Source of the DNA: CALODL01 sp942492115
Lineage (GTDB): Bacteria > Planctomycetota > Phycisphaerae > UBA1845 > CAIVHJ01
Length of the DNA: 64,000 bases
Assembly: GCA_942492115.1 (NCBI GenBank)
Contig: CALODL010000001.1
Location: 62,001 to 126,000, forward strand
Direction of reading: 5' to 3'
In this document: in pieces, positions 8,242 through 17,975 of the stretch
Position numbering within the stretch: position 1 is the stretch's first letter
How the letters are laid out: each line of letters opens with the position of its first letter
The notes under the pieces: model-generated
Told to the model about the DNA's origin: nothing
Seen by the model: only the letters and a program-made list of their open reading frames with translations
Databases searched by the model: none
Translations under genes and position numbers: made by a program

Positions 8242-8584
8242 GATCTGTACCTTTCGGGGACAAAGGTATTTTACGCTTTGTCGGAGAAGTCCGCTACCTG
8301 AACCAGGTTGTCGCACCCGCCGACAGTCGTGTCGTCGGGTCGCCGTAGCGCGGCGCCAGCGGGTGCTGACGGCCTGTGCCATGTCGATCCGGGGCCAGGG
8401 CCCGCGAACATACAGCCGAATCGGAGTATTCAGACCAAGCCTAGGGACGCTCCCGCGGATCAGCAAGTTGATTGCGTCTATTCAATTATAACCCGGACGG
8501 CGAACGTCGGTGGTATTCGCCCCCGGGGCAGATGCGAACCACCTGTCGGGTCTTGCAGGAGTTTGGCCAATCGTCGATTCGCGA
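8242..8584. other. Intergenic region between the nfeD operon and the His-rich membrane protein gene
   Basis: 343 bases without a supported gene. It holds the palindrome and -10 box near 8259-8282 belonging to the nfeD operon, and the 3' flank of the minus-strand gene ending at 8585. The AT-rich stretch near 8485-8492 (TCAATTAT) could be part of another promoter, but I could not pair it with a -35 element. No RNA gene or terminator hairpin was recognised. Confidence 0.5.
8259..8282. promoter_or_regulatory. Inverted repeat around a -10 box at the head of the nfeD-floA-ABC operon
   Basis: GACAAAG at 8259-8265 and CTTTGTC at 8276-8282 form a perfect seven-base inverted repeat with a ten-base spacer. 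The spacer contains, on the minus strand, TAAAAT (8273-8268), a 5/6 match to a -10 box. The implied start of transcription is about 20 bases before the ATG at 8241. The layout fits an operator where a dimeric repressor would block polymerase. No clear -35 was found. Confidence 0.45.
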
Positions 8585-9400
8585 TCAATGAGGGTGGTCG
8601 TGGCCGGATTTGAAGAACTCGTTCCTGGCGGATCGGGTGAAGATGAGCGGATAAACGATGTCACTGAGGCAGCATGGGATCATGACCGCGAGGCAGATAC
8701 ACAGGAAAACGACTCCGAGGTCATTGATCCATTCGAGCCGACCGAACGCGCCGATCATGAAGAAGATGCTCGCCATGGTCGAGACCGAGACGTGCAGTGA
8801 ATGGGAGAAGATCGTGCTGCGGACGACCCCGCCCGAGGCAGCCAGAACACCCAGCGCCACGCCCATACCCGCGAACGGCAATACGAGCATGGGATGCTCC
8901 CAAACGCAGATGTGGGGGTGAACCTGCTTGCCGAGCAGCAGGAGTGCCGCGCTGGGCATGGCAATGTCGCTGATACCGCAGACCAGAACAGCGCCGCTGA
9001 AGCCGACGATCAGCGCTTTGGCGACGCGTCGTTCATAGCGATAGAACATGGCTGCCGTCGCGGCACCGGAGAACAGCATGTGGGCCGGGTGGAACAGGTG
9101 GAACAGCACCAGGAATCCGAGCGTACTGCCCGCAGCAGCTTCCACTGCGGTGTCGTGGGAATGGTCGTGGTCGTGTTCGCCGTGGTCATGGGTCGTCGCG
9201 GCCTCGAGGCTCCGCTGAGCGGAGATCAGCAGGGTGTCGTCGGCGAAGAAGCAGATCAGGCCTGCGAGAATCAATCCGAGGGTGACGCTGAGCATCGAGA
9301 AGGGCAGGTGACTCGTCAGTTCATTGCGGAACGGCCCGCCCCTGTACCAGCACTGCGGGTCATCGTCATGCTCGTGATGGTCATGGTCGGTCTGATGCAC
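8585..9400 (-). CDS. Histidine-rich polytopic membrane protein of unknown function
   Basis: A 271-residue protein from the GTG at 9400, which has GAGG about seven bases upstream. An earlier TTG at 9481 gives an unconvincing Arg/Cys-rich start. It has a His/Asp-rich cytoplasmic-looking head (HQTDHDHHEHDDD), a first helix (MLSVTLGLILAGLICFFAD), a loop with DHGEHDHDHSHD, then five or so further helices with FHLFHPAHMLFSGAATAAMFYRYERR and a GISDIAMPSAALLL segment, and a tail ending SGHDHPH. Clustered His/Asp suggests metal binding (Zn, Co, Ni), but the helices do not match ZIP, CDF or NiCoT families that I recognise. Divergent from hldE. Confidence 0.7.
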   Translation of the reverse strand: MHQTDHDHHEHDDDPQCWYRGGPFRNELTSHLPFSMLSVTLGLILAGLICFFADDTLLISAQRSLEAATTHDHGEHDHDHSHDTAVEAAAGSTLGFLVLFHLFHPAHMLFSGAATAAMFYRYERRVAKALIVGFSGAVLVCGISDIAMPSAALLLLGKQVHPHICVWEHPMLVLPFAGMGVALGVLAASGGVVRSTIFSHSLHVSVSTMASIFFMIGAFGRLEWINDLGVVFLCICLAVMIPCCLSDIVYPLIFTRSARNEFFKSGHDHPH

Positions 9401-9566
9401 GGAGTGCCCTCGACATCTACAGGCCCTTGCCGGCCCGCAGCGGGTCCGCTTGTGCGGCTCTACCTCAGTGATACGCCACAACCGTGTGATGGTTCACGAA
9501 TACTATGTGGGGGCCGGAGCCCTCTGGCAACCCGCGTCGCACCGCCGGTTCAACATATGCTCTAAA

Positions 9567-9596
9567 TTGACACCATGGCTGTCAAAGGCTTAGCAT
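9567..9596 (+). promoter_or_regulatory. Promoter for hldE with a 19-base palindrome over the -35
   Basis: TTGACA at 9567-9572 is a perfect -35 and TAGCAT at 9591-9596 a 4/6 -10, spaced by 18 bases. The -35 is also the left arm of an inverted repeat TTGACA-N7-TGTCAA (9567-9585) with CCATGG inside the spacer, which would make a good operator. It lies 60 bases before the hldE start in the divergent region shared with the His-rich membrane protein gene. Confidence 0.45.
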
Positions 9597-9656
9597 CATG
9601 CTGTCTCCGGACGCGATGTGGGCTGGAGTTCGACTCGACCCAGTTAAGAGGATAGT

Positions 9657-11180
9657 GTGAGCAGCGGCGATTCCAGACTGATAGAACTGGCCGAAAGTTT
9701 GGGCGGACAACGGGTCCTTCTGGTGGGTGACCTGATGCTCGACCGCTATATCTACGGCGATGCCGAGCGGATCAGCCCGGAGGCACCGGTTCAGGTGCTG
9801 CGGGCCGTAGATGAGGAACGTCGCGCCGGGGGCGCGGGCAGCGTCGCGGCCAACCTGACCGCTCTCGGGCTGGACGTAATGTGCTGTGGGATCGTCGGTG
9901 ACGACGAGGATGGTCGGCAGTTATGCACGCTCCTCAACGAGGTTGGCGCCGATTGCTCGGGTATTCAGCGTGCACCACAGCGTCCGACGACGACCAAGAC
10001 CCGGCTCGTGGGGCTGGCGCAGCATCGTCACCGCCAGCAACTTCTGCGTCTCGATAAGGAACACACGGGGCCGATCGATCGTACGATTCGTGACGCCATG
10101 CTCGGGGCCATTGCAACGGCGATTGTCGAATGTGACGTCGTTTGCCTCGAGGACTACAACAAGGGCATGTTCGATGTGTCCTTCGTAGCCGAGATCGTGG
10201 CTCTGGCGCGCAAGGCCGACCGCCAGGTGCTCGTCGATCCGGCATCTATTTCAGATTTCAACCGCTATCGCGGGACGACCCTGTTGACGCCGAACCGCAA
10301 CGAACTTGCTGTTGCCCTGGGCCGCACATTCGATGATCTCGAGAGCATGGGACTGGCTGCGGCGCAGCTGGCTGGTCAGCTTGATCTCGAGGCGGTCGTT
10401 GTCACCGTTGATCGAGAAGGGGCGTTACTGGCCACGCCTGACGGGCAGGCCGAGCATATTTCGACCCGCTCGCGTGCGGTGTACGACAACACCGGTGCGG
10501 GCGATGCCGTACTGGCCATGTTGGCAGCGGGCCTTGCTGCGGGAGCCACGTTCCACGAGGCCGTGCAACTGGCCAATATCGCAGGGGGCCTGGAGGTCGA
10601 GAAATTCGGTTGCGTGTCTATCACCCGCGACGAGGTCCTCGCCGATTTGCGCATCGAGCATCAACGGCGTGTCGGCAAACTGCGGCGTCTCGATGACCTG
10701 GTCAGCGAGCTCACACTACGTCGCGATCGAGGCGAGACCGTTGGTTTTACGAACGGTTGTTTTGACATTCTCCATCGGGGCCACGTCGAGTACCTGGCGG
10801 ACTGTGCGACCCACGCGGATATTCTGGTGGTCGCCGTGAACACCGATTCCTCCGTTCGCGAACAGAACAAGGGCGAAGATCGGCCGCTGGTGTCCGAGGA
10901 AGATCGCGCGGCTGTCCTTGGGGCACTCGAGGTCGTCGACTATGTTATCCTGTTCGATGAGCCCACTCCTGAGAAATTGATCCGCGCCATTCGCCCGGAC
11001 GTATTGATGAAGGGCGCCGATTGGGCCGACAGGGGCGTCGTTGGGCAGGAATTCGTCGAGGCAACAGGTGGGCGGGTGACATTGATCGCGTTGCGCGAAG
11101 GGTACAGCACCACGGCTTTGGCCGAAAAGATCCGATCCACTGGAACCGCGTCCTGCCAGCATGAACGACAAGACGGCTGA
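9657..11180 (+). CDS. hldE: Bifunctional heptose 7-phosphate kinase / heptose 1-phosphate adenylyltransferase HldE
   Basis: A 507-residue protein with two domains. Residues 1-325 are a PfkB/ribokinase-type kinase (LLVGDLMLDRYIYGDAERISPEAP at the start, RAGGAGSVAANL, and the NTGAGDAVLAML anion-hole/catalytic motif). Residues 345-507 are a cytidylyltransferase-like domain with GFTNGCFDILHRGHVEYL. It phosphorylates D-glycero-D-manno-heptose 7-phosphate and, after phosphatase action, adds AMP to make ADP-heptose for LPS-type core. Length is close to the E. coli enzyme (about 477). The GTG start has AGAGGA five to six bases upstream. It overlaps gmhA by 20 bases, supporting one pathway operon. Confidence 0.95.
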   Translation: MSSGDSRLIELAESLGGQRVLLVGDLMLDRYIYGDAERISPEAPVQVLRAVDEERRAGGAGSVAANLTALGLDVMCCGIVGDDEDGRQLCTLLNEVGADCSGIQRAPQRPTTTKTRLVGLAQHRHRQQLLRLDKEHTGPIDRTIRDAMLGAIATAIVECDVVCLEDYNKGMFDVSFVAEIVALARKADRQVLVDPASISDFNRYRGTTLLTPNRNELAVALGRTFDDLESMGLAAAQLAGQLDLEAVVVTVDREGALLATPDGQAEHISTRSRAVYDNTGAGDAVLAMLAAGLAAGATFHEAVQLANIAGGLEVEKFGCVSITRDEVLADLRIEHQRRVGKLRRLDDLVSELTLRRDRGETVGFTNGCFDILHRGHVEYLADCATHADILVVAVNTDSSVREQNKGEDRPLVSEEDRAAVLGALEVVDYVILFDEPTPEKLIRAIRPDVLMKGADWADRGVVGQEFVEATGGRVTLIALREGYSTTALAEKIRSTGTASCQHERQDG

Positions 11181-11742
11181 CATCTTGCACAATATCGACG
11201 AGCACCTCGCCGTTGTGCGCTCATTCCGTGAGAACCATGGGGTTGTTGCGCAGTGCGCGCGATTGATCATCGATACCTTTCAGGCCGGCGGCCGACTGTA
11301 TGTGTTCGGCAATGGTGGGAGCGCGGCCGATTCGCAGCATATTGCGGCCGAGCTCGTGGGGCGCTTCAAACGCAGCGACAAGCCGGCTTTGCCCGCCACG
11401 GCCTTGACCACCGACACCTCGAACATTACGGCGATCGGCAACGATTTCGGGTTCGACGACATATTTGCGCGGCAGGTTGACGCCTTGGTGCGCCCCGGCG
11501 ATGTCGTATGGGCCCTTTCGGTTTCTGGTCGATCGCCGAATGTGCTCAAGGCGCTGCGGCGTGCACGTGAGATCGGGGCGCAAATCATCTGCTTCACGGG
11601 GCGTCAGGGCGCGGCCCTTGCCGACGGCAGTACCGTTGTCCTCGTCGCCGATCACGACGTCAGTGATCGCGTCCAGGAAGTCCACCAGCTGGCGTATCAT
11701 GTGATCTGTGGATTGATCGAAGACCACTACTGCACGACATAG
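11161..11742 (+). CDS. gmhA: Sedoheptulose 7-phosphate isomerase GmhA
   Basis: A 193-residue SIS-domain protein, matching the family length of about 192. It has the GmhA hallmarks YVFGNGGSAADSQHIAAELVGRF near residue 45, an ALTTDTSNITAIGNDFGFDDIFARQV segment, the SVSGRSPNVLKAL phosphate-binding loop, and a C-terminal EVHQLAYHVICGLIE. It converts sedoheptulose 7-phosphate to D-glycero-D-manno-heptose 7-phosphate, the substrate of HldE encoded just before it. The start lies inside the 3' end of hldE, so translational coupling is likely. No GmhB phosphatase gene is seen nearby. Confidence 0.95.
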   Translation: MNDKTADILHNIDEHLAVVRSFRENHGVVAQCARLIIDTFQAGGRLYVFGNGGSAADSQHIAAELVGRFKRSDKPALPATALTTDTSNITAIGNDFGFDDIFARQVDALVRPGDVVWALSVSGRSPNVLKALRRAREIGAQIICFTGRQGAALADGSTVVLVADHDVSDRVQEVHQLAYHVICGLIEDHYCTT

Positions 11743-11774
11743 CGTGCGCGGCCGGCCTTGGCCAGGAAGCCATC

Positions 11775-12704
11775 ATGAAAGTCTTGATTACAGGTTCGAG
11801 TGGTCAAATCGGCACCAATGTCGGGCTCGCGCTGCTCGAGCGCGGTGACGAAGTCGTCGGCGTCGATCGGCGGGCCAACGCATGGACCGAACGGATTCCC
11901 ACCATCGAACTCAATCTCGCAACCTGCTTACCTGACGACCTGCCGCCCGGGCCGTTCGATGTGGTTCTGCATCTTGCAGCCTACGCCAAGGTGTTCGAGT
12001 TGGTCGAGCACCCCGAGCGGGCGATGGAAAACATCCAGATGTTGTTCAACGCTCTGGAGTATAGCCGGCGCAACGAGACACCGCTGGTGTTTGGCAGCTC
12101 GCGAGAAGTCTATGGCGACATTCATCGTCTCATTACCGAAGAACACGAGGCCGACTTCGTCGTGGCCGAGTCACCCTACAGCGCCAGCAAGATCGCCGGC
12201 GAGGCGCTGATTTACTCATTCGGTGAGTGTTATGGGTTGCCGCATCTCGTTTTCAGATTTTCGAATGTGTACGGACGGTTTGATTGCGATCTCGAGCGCA
12301 TGGAACGTGTGATTCCGTTGTTCATTCGCAAGATTGCACAGGGCGAAGCGATCGAAGTGTTTGGCAAGGAAAAGGTCCTCGACTTCACCTATGTCGACGA
12401 TTGCGCACAAGGAATCATCAAGGGGCTCGATGCGCTTGTTGAACGTCGTTTGACTTCCGAGACGATCAACCTGGCCTATGGTCACGGCAGTTCGCTGCTT
12501 GATCTGGTGAATATGATCGGGATGTGTTTGAACAAGACACCCAACGCGACGTTTCTTGACTCACGTGCCGGTGAGGTGACCCGGTACGTCGCCGACATCA
12601 CGCAGGCGCGAGACCTTCTTGGTTACGAGCCCACCACCCCACTCAGTAGCGGGTTACAGAAATCCATCAAGTGGCAGATCGAGGCTGGCCATTTGAAGCT
12701 GTAG
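11775..12704 (+). CDS. NAD(P)-dependent sugar-nucleotide epimerase/dehydratase (extended SDR)
   Basis: A 309-residue extended short-chain dehydrogenase. The cofactor motif is GSSGQIG at residues 7-13, a VDRR acidic end of beta2, LHLAAYAKV, the catalytic FGSSREVYG and YSASK (Tyr/Lys pair), then NVYGRFDCDLERMERVIPLF and the VLDFTYVDDCAQGI substrate segment. It lies 32 bases after gmhA and so belongs to the heptose cluster. It could be the ADP-heptose 6-epimerase step (HldD role), but its sequence looks more like a generic UDP/GDP-sugar epimerase, so no symbol is given. Convergent with the HDOD gene. Confidence 0.88.
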   Translation: MKVLITGSSGQIGTNVGLALLERGDEVVGVDRRANAWTERIPTIELNLATCLPDDLPPGPFDVVLHLAAYAKVFELVEHPERAMENIQMLFNALEYSRRNETPLVFGSSREVYGDIHRLITEEHEADFVVAESPYSASKIAGEALIYSFGECYGLPHLVFRFSNVYGRFDCDLERMERVIPLFIRKIAQGEAIEVFGKEKVLDFTYVDDCAQGIIKGLDALVERRLTSETINLAYGHGSSLLDLVNMIGMCLNKTPNATFLDSRAGEVTRYVADITQARDLLGYEPTTPLSSGLQKSIKWQIEAGHLKL

Positions 12705-12741
12705 GCGCGAAGCTGATCGTCGCCCCCAACTCCTGTGCAGA

Positions 12742-13845
12742 CTACAGTAAGAGCACTTGTTCCCCGGCAATCTTGCTCGGCAGGCCGATGAGCGCGTCGA
12801 TGTGCGCCTGCTTGGTGCCGAATTCGATGGCTCGAGCGGCCGGCGTGTTGAAAATGTCGTACTCGACATGGTCGCCGATCGCCATCATGCACGCCATCAT
12901 GTCGGAGATCTGCAGCAGGGCCTTGGCCACCAGTTGCGGATCATCGTGATCGATCGCCCCATGGTGATGTGCGATCATCGGGGAGATCGATTCGGGAAGG
13001 TGCCAGATTTCGGCGAGGGCCCCGCCCAACTGCTGGTGGTATTCCTGGCGGAGGAAGGCTTCCAGTTCCGGCGACACCTCGAGCTGCTCTTGGGCCTGAA
13101 CATCGTGGACCACCTTGAGCACGGCGATTTCGCCAATATCATGCAGCAAGCCAGCCAGATAGCTGCCGTCTGGATCCAGGTTGTACAACTGGCTCAAGCG
13201 TTCCATGATCACGGCAGTGGCCAGTGAGCGCTTGAGGATGATCTCGGCCGGGCTGCGGCCATCGGTGGTCTTGCGAATGGTGACCGACTTGAGCGACTCG
13301 GTGAGCATGAGGCCCTTGATATCGCGCATGCCCAGCCGAGACAGCGCGGTTTCGAGGTTCGTGATCTGCTGCAGGGCGGCGAGAGCCGCGGAATTGGCGC
13401 GTCGCAGAACGGCCGCAGAGAGCGTCTGATCCTGGGCGATGACTTTGGCGATCTGCGGGTAGTTGATATTCGTTTGCCGGAGCATGGTCAGCACCTGCTG
13501 GGGCGTCTGAGGCAGGTGGGGCAGGTCGATGTCGGGTGACTCGAGGACCTTTTGCAGCTCCTTGACCACCTCGTTGTCGGCGGCACCCTCGGGGAGGGTC
13601 AACCGGGGCTCCTCGATCAGGCCTTCGCCCTCGCAGACCCACCAGGCCTCGCCCATGTTATCGGGCTCTTCCTGATCGGTTTCGGGCTCACACTCATCCT
13701 GGTGATCGAGCGTCTCGGTTGCACAGGCGACGGCACCGTCGTCTTCCGTAGCGAATCCAGAGGCGCCGGAGTGCTGCTGTGCGGCATTAACAATGGCAGG
13801 ACTGAAGCCCAACCATTTCAACATCGATGTCCAGAAGTTAGCCAT
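12742..13845 (-). CDS. HDOD-domain signalling protein
   Basis: A 367-residue protein starting at the ATG with GGAAGG six bases upstream. Residues 1-110 are a variable acidic region (EDDGAV, ECEPETDQEEPD). Residues 125-320 form an HDOD domain: DLPHLPQTPQQVLTMLRQTN, IAKVIAQDQTLSAAVLRRANSA, LETALSRLGMRDIKGLML, and GLLHDIGEIAVLKV with the HD-like His-Asp pair, later AHHHGAIDHDD. HDOD proteins in bacteria act in motility, stress or nucleotide signalling, usually without proven hydrolase activity. Divergent from the small gene at 13997. No effector domain is fused. Confidence 0.88.
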   Translation of the reverse strand: MANFWTSMLKWLGFSPAIVNAAQQHSGASGFATEDDGAVACATETLDHQDECEPETDQEEPDNMGEAWWVCEGEGLIEEPRLTLPEGAADNEVVKELQKVLESPDIDLPHLPQTPQQVLTMLRQTNINYPQIAKVIAQDQTLSAAVLRRANSAALAALQQITNLETALSRLGMRDIKGLMLTESLKSVTIRKTTDGRSPAEIILKRSLATAVIMERLSQLYNLDPDGSYLAGLLHDIGEIAVLKVVHDVQAQEQLEVSPELEAFLRQEYHQQLGGALAEIWHLPESISPMIAHHHGAIDHDDPQLVAKALLQISDMMACMMAIGDHVEYDIFNTPAARAIEFGTKQAHIDALIGLPSKIAGEQVLLL

Positions 13846-13996
13846 GATGACCTTCCAACTTGACGATTCTTCTCCAGTTGGAGTTTCAGATTCATGTTGG
13901 CTCGCCGTCAAATCGATTTGATTATTGAGAGCGAATCAGCGTTGTTTTCGCCAACGAGCTGTCCACATGGTCTGATAATCAGCAGGGAGCGTTCAG

Positions 13997-14209
13997 ATGG
14001 AATTCCGAATCGACATGAAGATCGAGGTCAGCAACGAAACCCAGGCCCTCGCCACACGCGTGCCCATGGACGTTCAAGTGATTTTTCGTGCCGGTCGTTG
14101 GCAGGTGCAGAGCATCGAGCCGCCGTTCAGCACCATCTTGTGTGAAACGATGGAAGAGGCCCTGAAGCAGGCTGCCAAGGAGGGTGCCGGAGCGCTTTCC
14201 GGGGTCTAA
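13997..14209 (+). CDS. Small 70-residue protein, HicB-like alpha/beta fold suspected
   Basis: The frame has a good ribosome site (AGGGAG about eight bases before ATG). The sequence suggests beta-beta-beta-alpha: an IEVSN strand, PMDVQVIFRAGRWQVQSIEPPF, then ETMEEALKQAAKEG. The W-V--IEPPF-T---T-EEAL--A pattern recalls the partial RNase H fold of HicB antitoxins. No HicA toxin gene is adjacent, so a toxin-antitoxin role is not supported. It lies between the divergent HDOD gene and a plus-strand small gene. A hairpin with six-base arms (14218-14223 and 14230-14235) follows the stop but lacks a T-run. Confidence 0.6.
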   Translation: MEFRIDMKIEVSNETQALATRVPMDVQVIFRAGRWQVQSIEPPFSTILCETMEEALKQAAKEGAGALSGV

Positions 14210-14696
14210 GAGCTCCTCCGGCCCGAAAAGGCCGGCCATTCCACCAGGCTGTGTGTAATCACACCCACCCTTGCACATTGAGCGGGCGGCGTTATAGTTA
14301 CGGCGTCGTCTGACTCACTGATTTCCTCCTGCCGAGGAGTCGTTGAGGCTCAGTCGATGGTCTCTGCGATTCCCATGCGCGGTTCAGGGCATCCAGACGA
14401 GAATCTTCGACCACACACAGAGACGCTGCCCAGGAGAGCTACCATGCTTACGGTCACCCTTGAAGCCGGCGCCCATCTCGTAAAGATAATGGATGAGGAA
14501 TCGTTTCCGGAAGGTGTGGCCATTCGCATTGCCTTCGACGGCCAAGGGCTGACCATGGAACCCGACAATGTTCGCACAGGTGATATTACGCTCGAGCATG
14601 ACGGTCGCGTGATTCTGTTGCTCGATGACCAGATCAACGAACTCCTCGCCGGTGAGACCCTCGATCTCGATGGCGACATATTGACGATGAGGGAAG

Positions 14697-15695
<999 letters not shown>

Positions 15696-15723
15696 GATCA
15701 CGCAGTAATTCCCGAGATAACCG

Positions 15724-15758
15724 AGAAAGCCCGCCAGTGGATGGTGGGCTTTCTTCTT
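15724..15758 (+). terminator. Rho-independent terminator after the desaturase gene
   Basis: Arms at 15724-15735 (AGAAAGCCCGCC) and 15743-15754 (GGTGGGCTTTCT) pair over twelve positions with a single G-U, the loop is seven bases, and the 3' side runs into TTCTTCTT. It lies 29 bases after the desaturase stop. Confidence 0.75.
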
Positions 15759-15854
15759 GCGCGCATCTGCTGTCCGAGGACCCTGCGGCGAAGCCGATCT
15801 TGGACATCACGGAACTCTACGCGTTACCATGACCGCCCTGGGAGGATCGGACTC

Positions 15855-17972
15855 ATGGTCACGCGATCAACACGCCGTATATGTTCTGTTGCACTGTGTG
15901 TCCTGTTTGGGGGGACACGGCTGCTTGCTGGCGAAGTCGACTTGTCCGGGCACTGGACGGGTGCGATCAAGACTCCCGGGCATGGGCTCGCGATTGAAAT
16001 CGATTTCACCGGCCAGCCAGATTCCTGGTCCGGGCACATTTCCATTCCACTGCAGAAGCTCAACGCGCTGCCGCTGGAGAGTATCGTTGTTGGTGAACGC
16101 ATTACCTTCGCCATGGCTGAGCACGAAGCCGTTCCAGGCACCCCCAGGTTCTCCTGCGTGATATCGGAGGACGGTCAAACGCTAGCCGGCGACTTCACTC
16201 AGGCTGGGCAGACCTTTCCTTTTGAGTTGCACCGCGGGCCAAGCCGGGTTGCTGCGGCAACGGCCGCACTCGTTGACTTCGGAGACTTTGTCGAGTCTGC
16301 CCGCTCAGCCTGGAAGGTGCCAGGGTGCGCCATCGGCATCGTGGTCGATGGCGAGATCGTCTTTGCGCAGGGTTTCGGTCAGCGTGATATCGAGAACAAC
16401 AAGCCCGTGACGACCCGCACGTTGTTCGCGATCGGCTCGTGTTCCAAGGCATTTACGAGTTTTCTCCTGGGGACATTGGCCGATGAAGGGAAACTGGACT
16501 GGGATCGCCCGGTGATCAGCTACTTGCCTGAATTCAGGCTGTTCGACGACTACGCGACAGTCCACATCACCCCGCGGGACCTGGTGACACATCGGTCCGG
16601 CCTGCCGCGGCACGATCTCGTATGGTACAACAGTTCGGCATCGCGCACGGAACTGATGGAGCGGTTGCGTTACCTGCCTCCGACCAGGGGCCTGCGTGAA
16701 CAGTTTCAATACAACAACCTGATGTTCATGGCGGCAGGTTATCTGGCCGGCCATCTGAGCGGCACGACGTGGGAAGAAGCCGTGCAACAGCGAATTTTCA
16801 AGCCGTTGGGCATGACCAGTAGCAACGTGTCAGTGCTGGATTCACAGAAAGCGTCCGACTACGCCTTGCCGTATCGCGAAGACGACGATGTAATCAAGCC
16901 AATTGACTTCAGAGTCATTGATCAAGTCGGTCCGGCGGGTTCGATTAATTCAAATGTCGAGGACATGTGTAAGTGGTTAATCGTGCACCTGAACGACGGA
17001 GAGTACGATGGCCAGCGTATCATCAAGAAAGCCACGCTTGAAGACATGCACATGACCCACATGGCAGTCGTCGGGTTGTCTGATGACCAGGAATTTACGC
17101 CGGGCGGCTATGGACTCGGGTGGAGCGTCGACGGCTACCGCGGCCGCTACCGCGTCGCGCACGGCGGCGCGATCGACGGTTTCATCGCCCAGACGACACT
17201 GCTTCCGCGGGACCGTATCGGCGTTGTCGCGTTGGCCAATCGCGACGGTGTGCGCTTCCCGCAGCTCATGACCCTGCATGCGCTGGATCGTATTTTCGGC
17301 GTTGATGTCCGTGATTGGAGCGGAGAGGCCTTCGAAGAGACGAAAGCGGCTGACGATATGACCGATGAGGCTGAGGCCAACAAGGCTGTCGAGCGCAAGA
17401 AAGACAGCAGACCGGCGCACGCACTCGAGACCTATGTCGGATCGTACGCCCATCCAGGATACGGCGTGATCGAGATCACCCATGACAGCACTCAACTGAT
17501 CATGTCGTACAACGATATCCTGACGCCTTTTGAGCACTGGCACTTCGAGGTGTTCAACGGCCTCGAAAACAAAGACGATCCCACATTCAAGGATTTCAAG
17601 ATTCGGTTTCTGACGGACATGGCGGGCGAGGTCGGCGGGATCTCTGCTATTTTCGAACCAACACTCGACGAGGAGATACAGTTCGCTCGCCAAGCGGACC
17701 AGAGGCTGACCGATCCGCAGTACCTCGCGCGTTTCGTCGGGGACTACCAACTCGGGCCGCAGTCAATTGCAGTATCACTGAAGGGCAACAGCTTGACCGC
17801 GTACATCGCCGGTCAACCCGAGTACATCCTCGTGCCGGGCAACGATGATTCATTTACGCTGTCTGGCCTCAATGGCTTCAGCATCAAGTTCATCGATCAG
17901 GAAGGCATGATGGTGGCTCGATTCATCCAGCCCAACGGCGTGTTCGATGCCCAGCGCAAGGCAGCCAACTAG
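15855..17972 (+). CDS. Exported serine hydrolase of the class C beta-lactamase / AmpH family with C-terminal DUF3471-like domain
   Basis: A 705-residue protein beginning at the ATG preceded by GGAGG, with a signal peptide (about 1-25, ending LLAGEV). Residues 25-130 are a beta-rich N-terminal module. The serine-hydrolase domain follows: SCSK with Ser195 and Lys198, the YxN motif at Tyr286-Asn288, and VAHGG with His436. The nucleophile, general base and HxG motif are all intact. The C-terminal 250 residues hold two beta-barrel-like repeats resembling DUF3471 (ETYVGSYAHPGYGVIEI and ARFVGDYQLG). Such proteins are D-amino acid or ester hydrolases more often than antibiotic-degrading enzymes. Monocistronic, convergent with the subtilase operon. 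Confidence 0.9.
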   Translation: MVTRSTRRICSVALCVLFGGTRLLAGEVDLSGHWTGAIKTPGHGLAIEIDFTGQPDSWSGHISIPLQKLNALPLESIVVGERITFAMAEHEAVPGTPRFSCVISEDGQTLAGDFTQAGQTFPFELHRGPSRVAAATAALVDFGDFVESARSAWKVPGCAIGIVVDGEIVFAQGFGQRDIENNKPVTTRTLFAIGSCSKAFTSFLLGTLADEGKLDWDRPVISYLPEFRLFDDYATVHITPRDLVTHRSGLPRHDLVWYNSSASRTELMERLRYLPPTRGLREQFQYNNLMFMAAGYLAGHLSGTTWEEAVQQRIFKPLGMTSSNVSVLDSQKASDYALPYREDDDVIKPIDFRVIDQVGPAGSINSNVEDMCKWLIVHLNDGEYDGQRIIKKATLEDMHMTHMAVVGLSDDQEFTPGGYGLGWSVDGYRGRYRVAHGGAIDGFIAQTTLLPRDRIGVVALANRDGVRFPQLMTLHALDRIFGVDVRDWSGEAFEETKAADDMTDEAEANKAVERKKDSRPAHALETYVGSYAHPGYGVIEITHDSTQLIMSYNDILTPFEHWHFEVFNGLENKDDPTFKDFKIRFLTDMAGEVGGISAIFEPTLDEEIQFARQADQRLTDPQYLARFVGDYQLGPQSIAVSLKGNSLTAYIAGQPEYILVPGNDDSFTLSGLNGFSIKFIDQEGMMVARFIQPNGVFDAQRKAAN

Positions 17973-17975
17973 CGC

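Noticed and set aside
9510..9560. Tract with CTCTGGCAACCC resembling the core of SAM riboswitches
   Set aside because: Paired helices of a SAM riboswitch could not be drawn around it, and the neighbouring genes make heptose and a membrane protein, not methionine enzymes.
16437..17162. Antibiotic resistance beta-lactamase
   Set aside because: The SxxK/YxN/HxG arrangement with a long C-terminal DUF3471-like extension fits general serine hydrolases or esterases; nothing specific to beta-lactam hydrolysis is shown.
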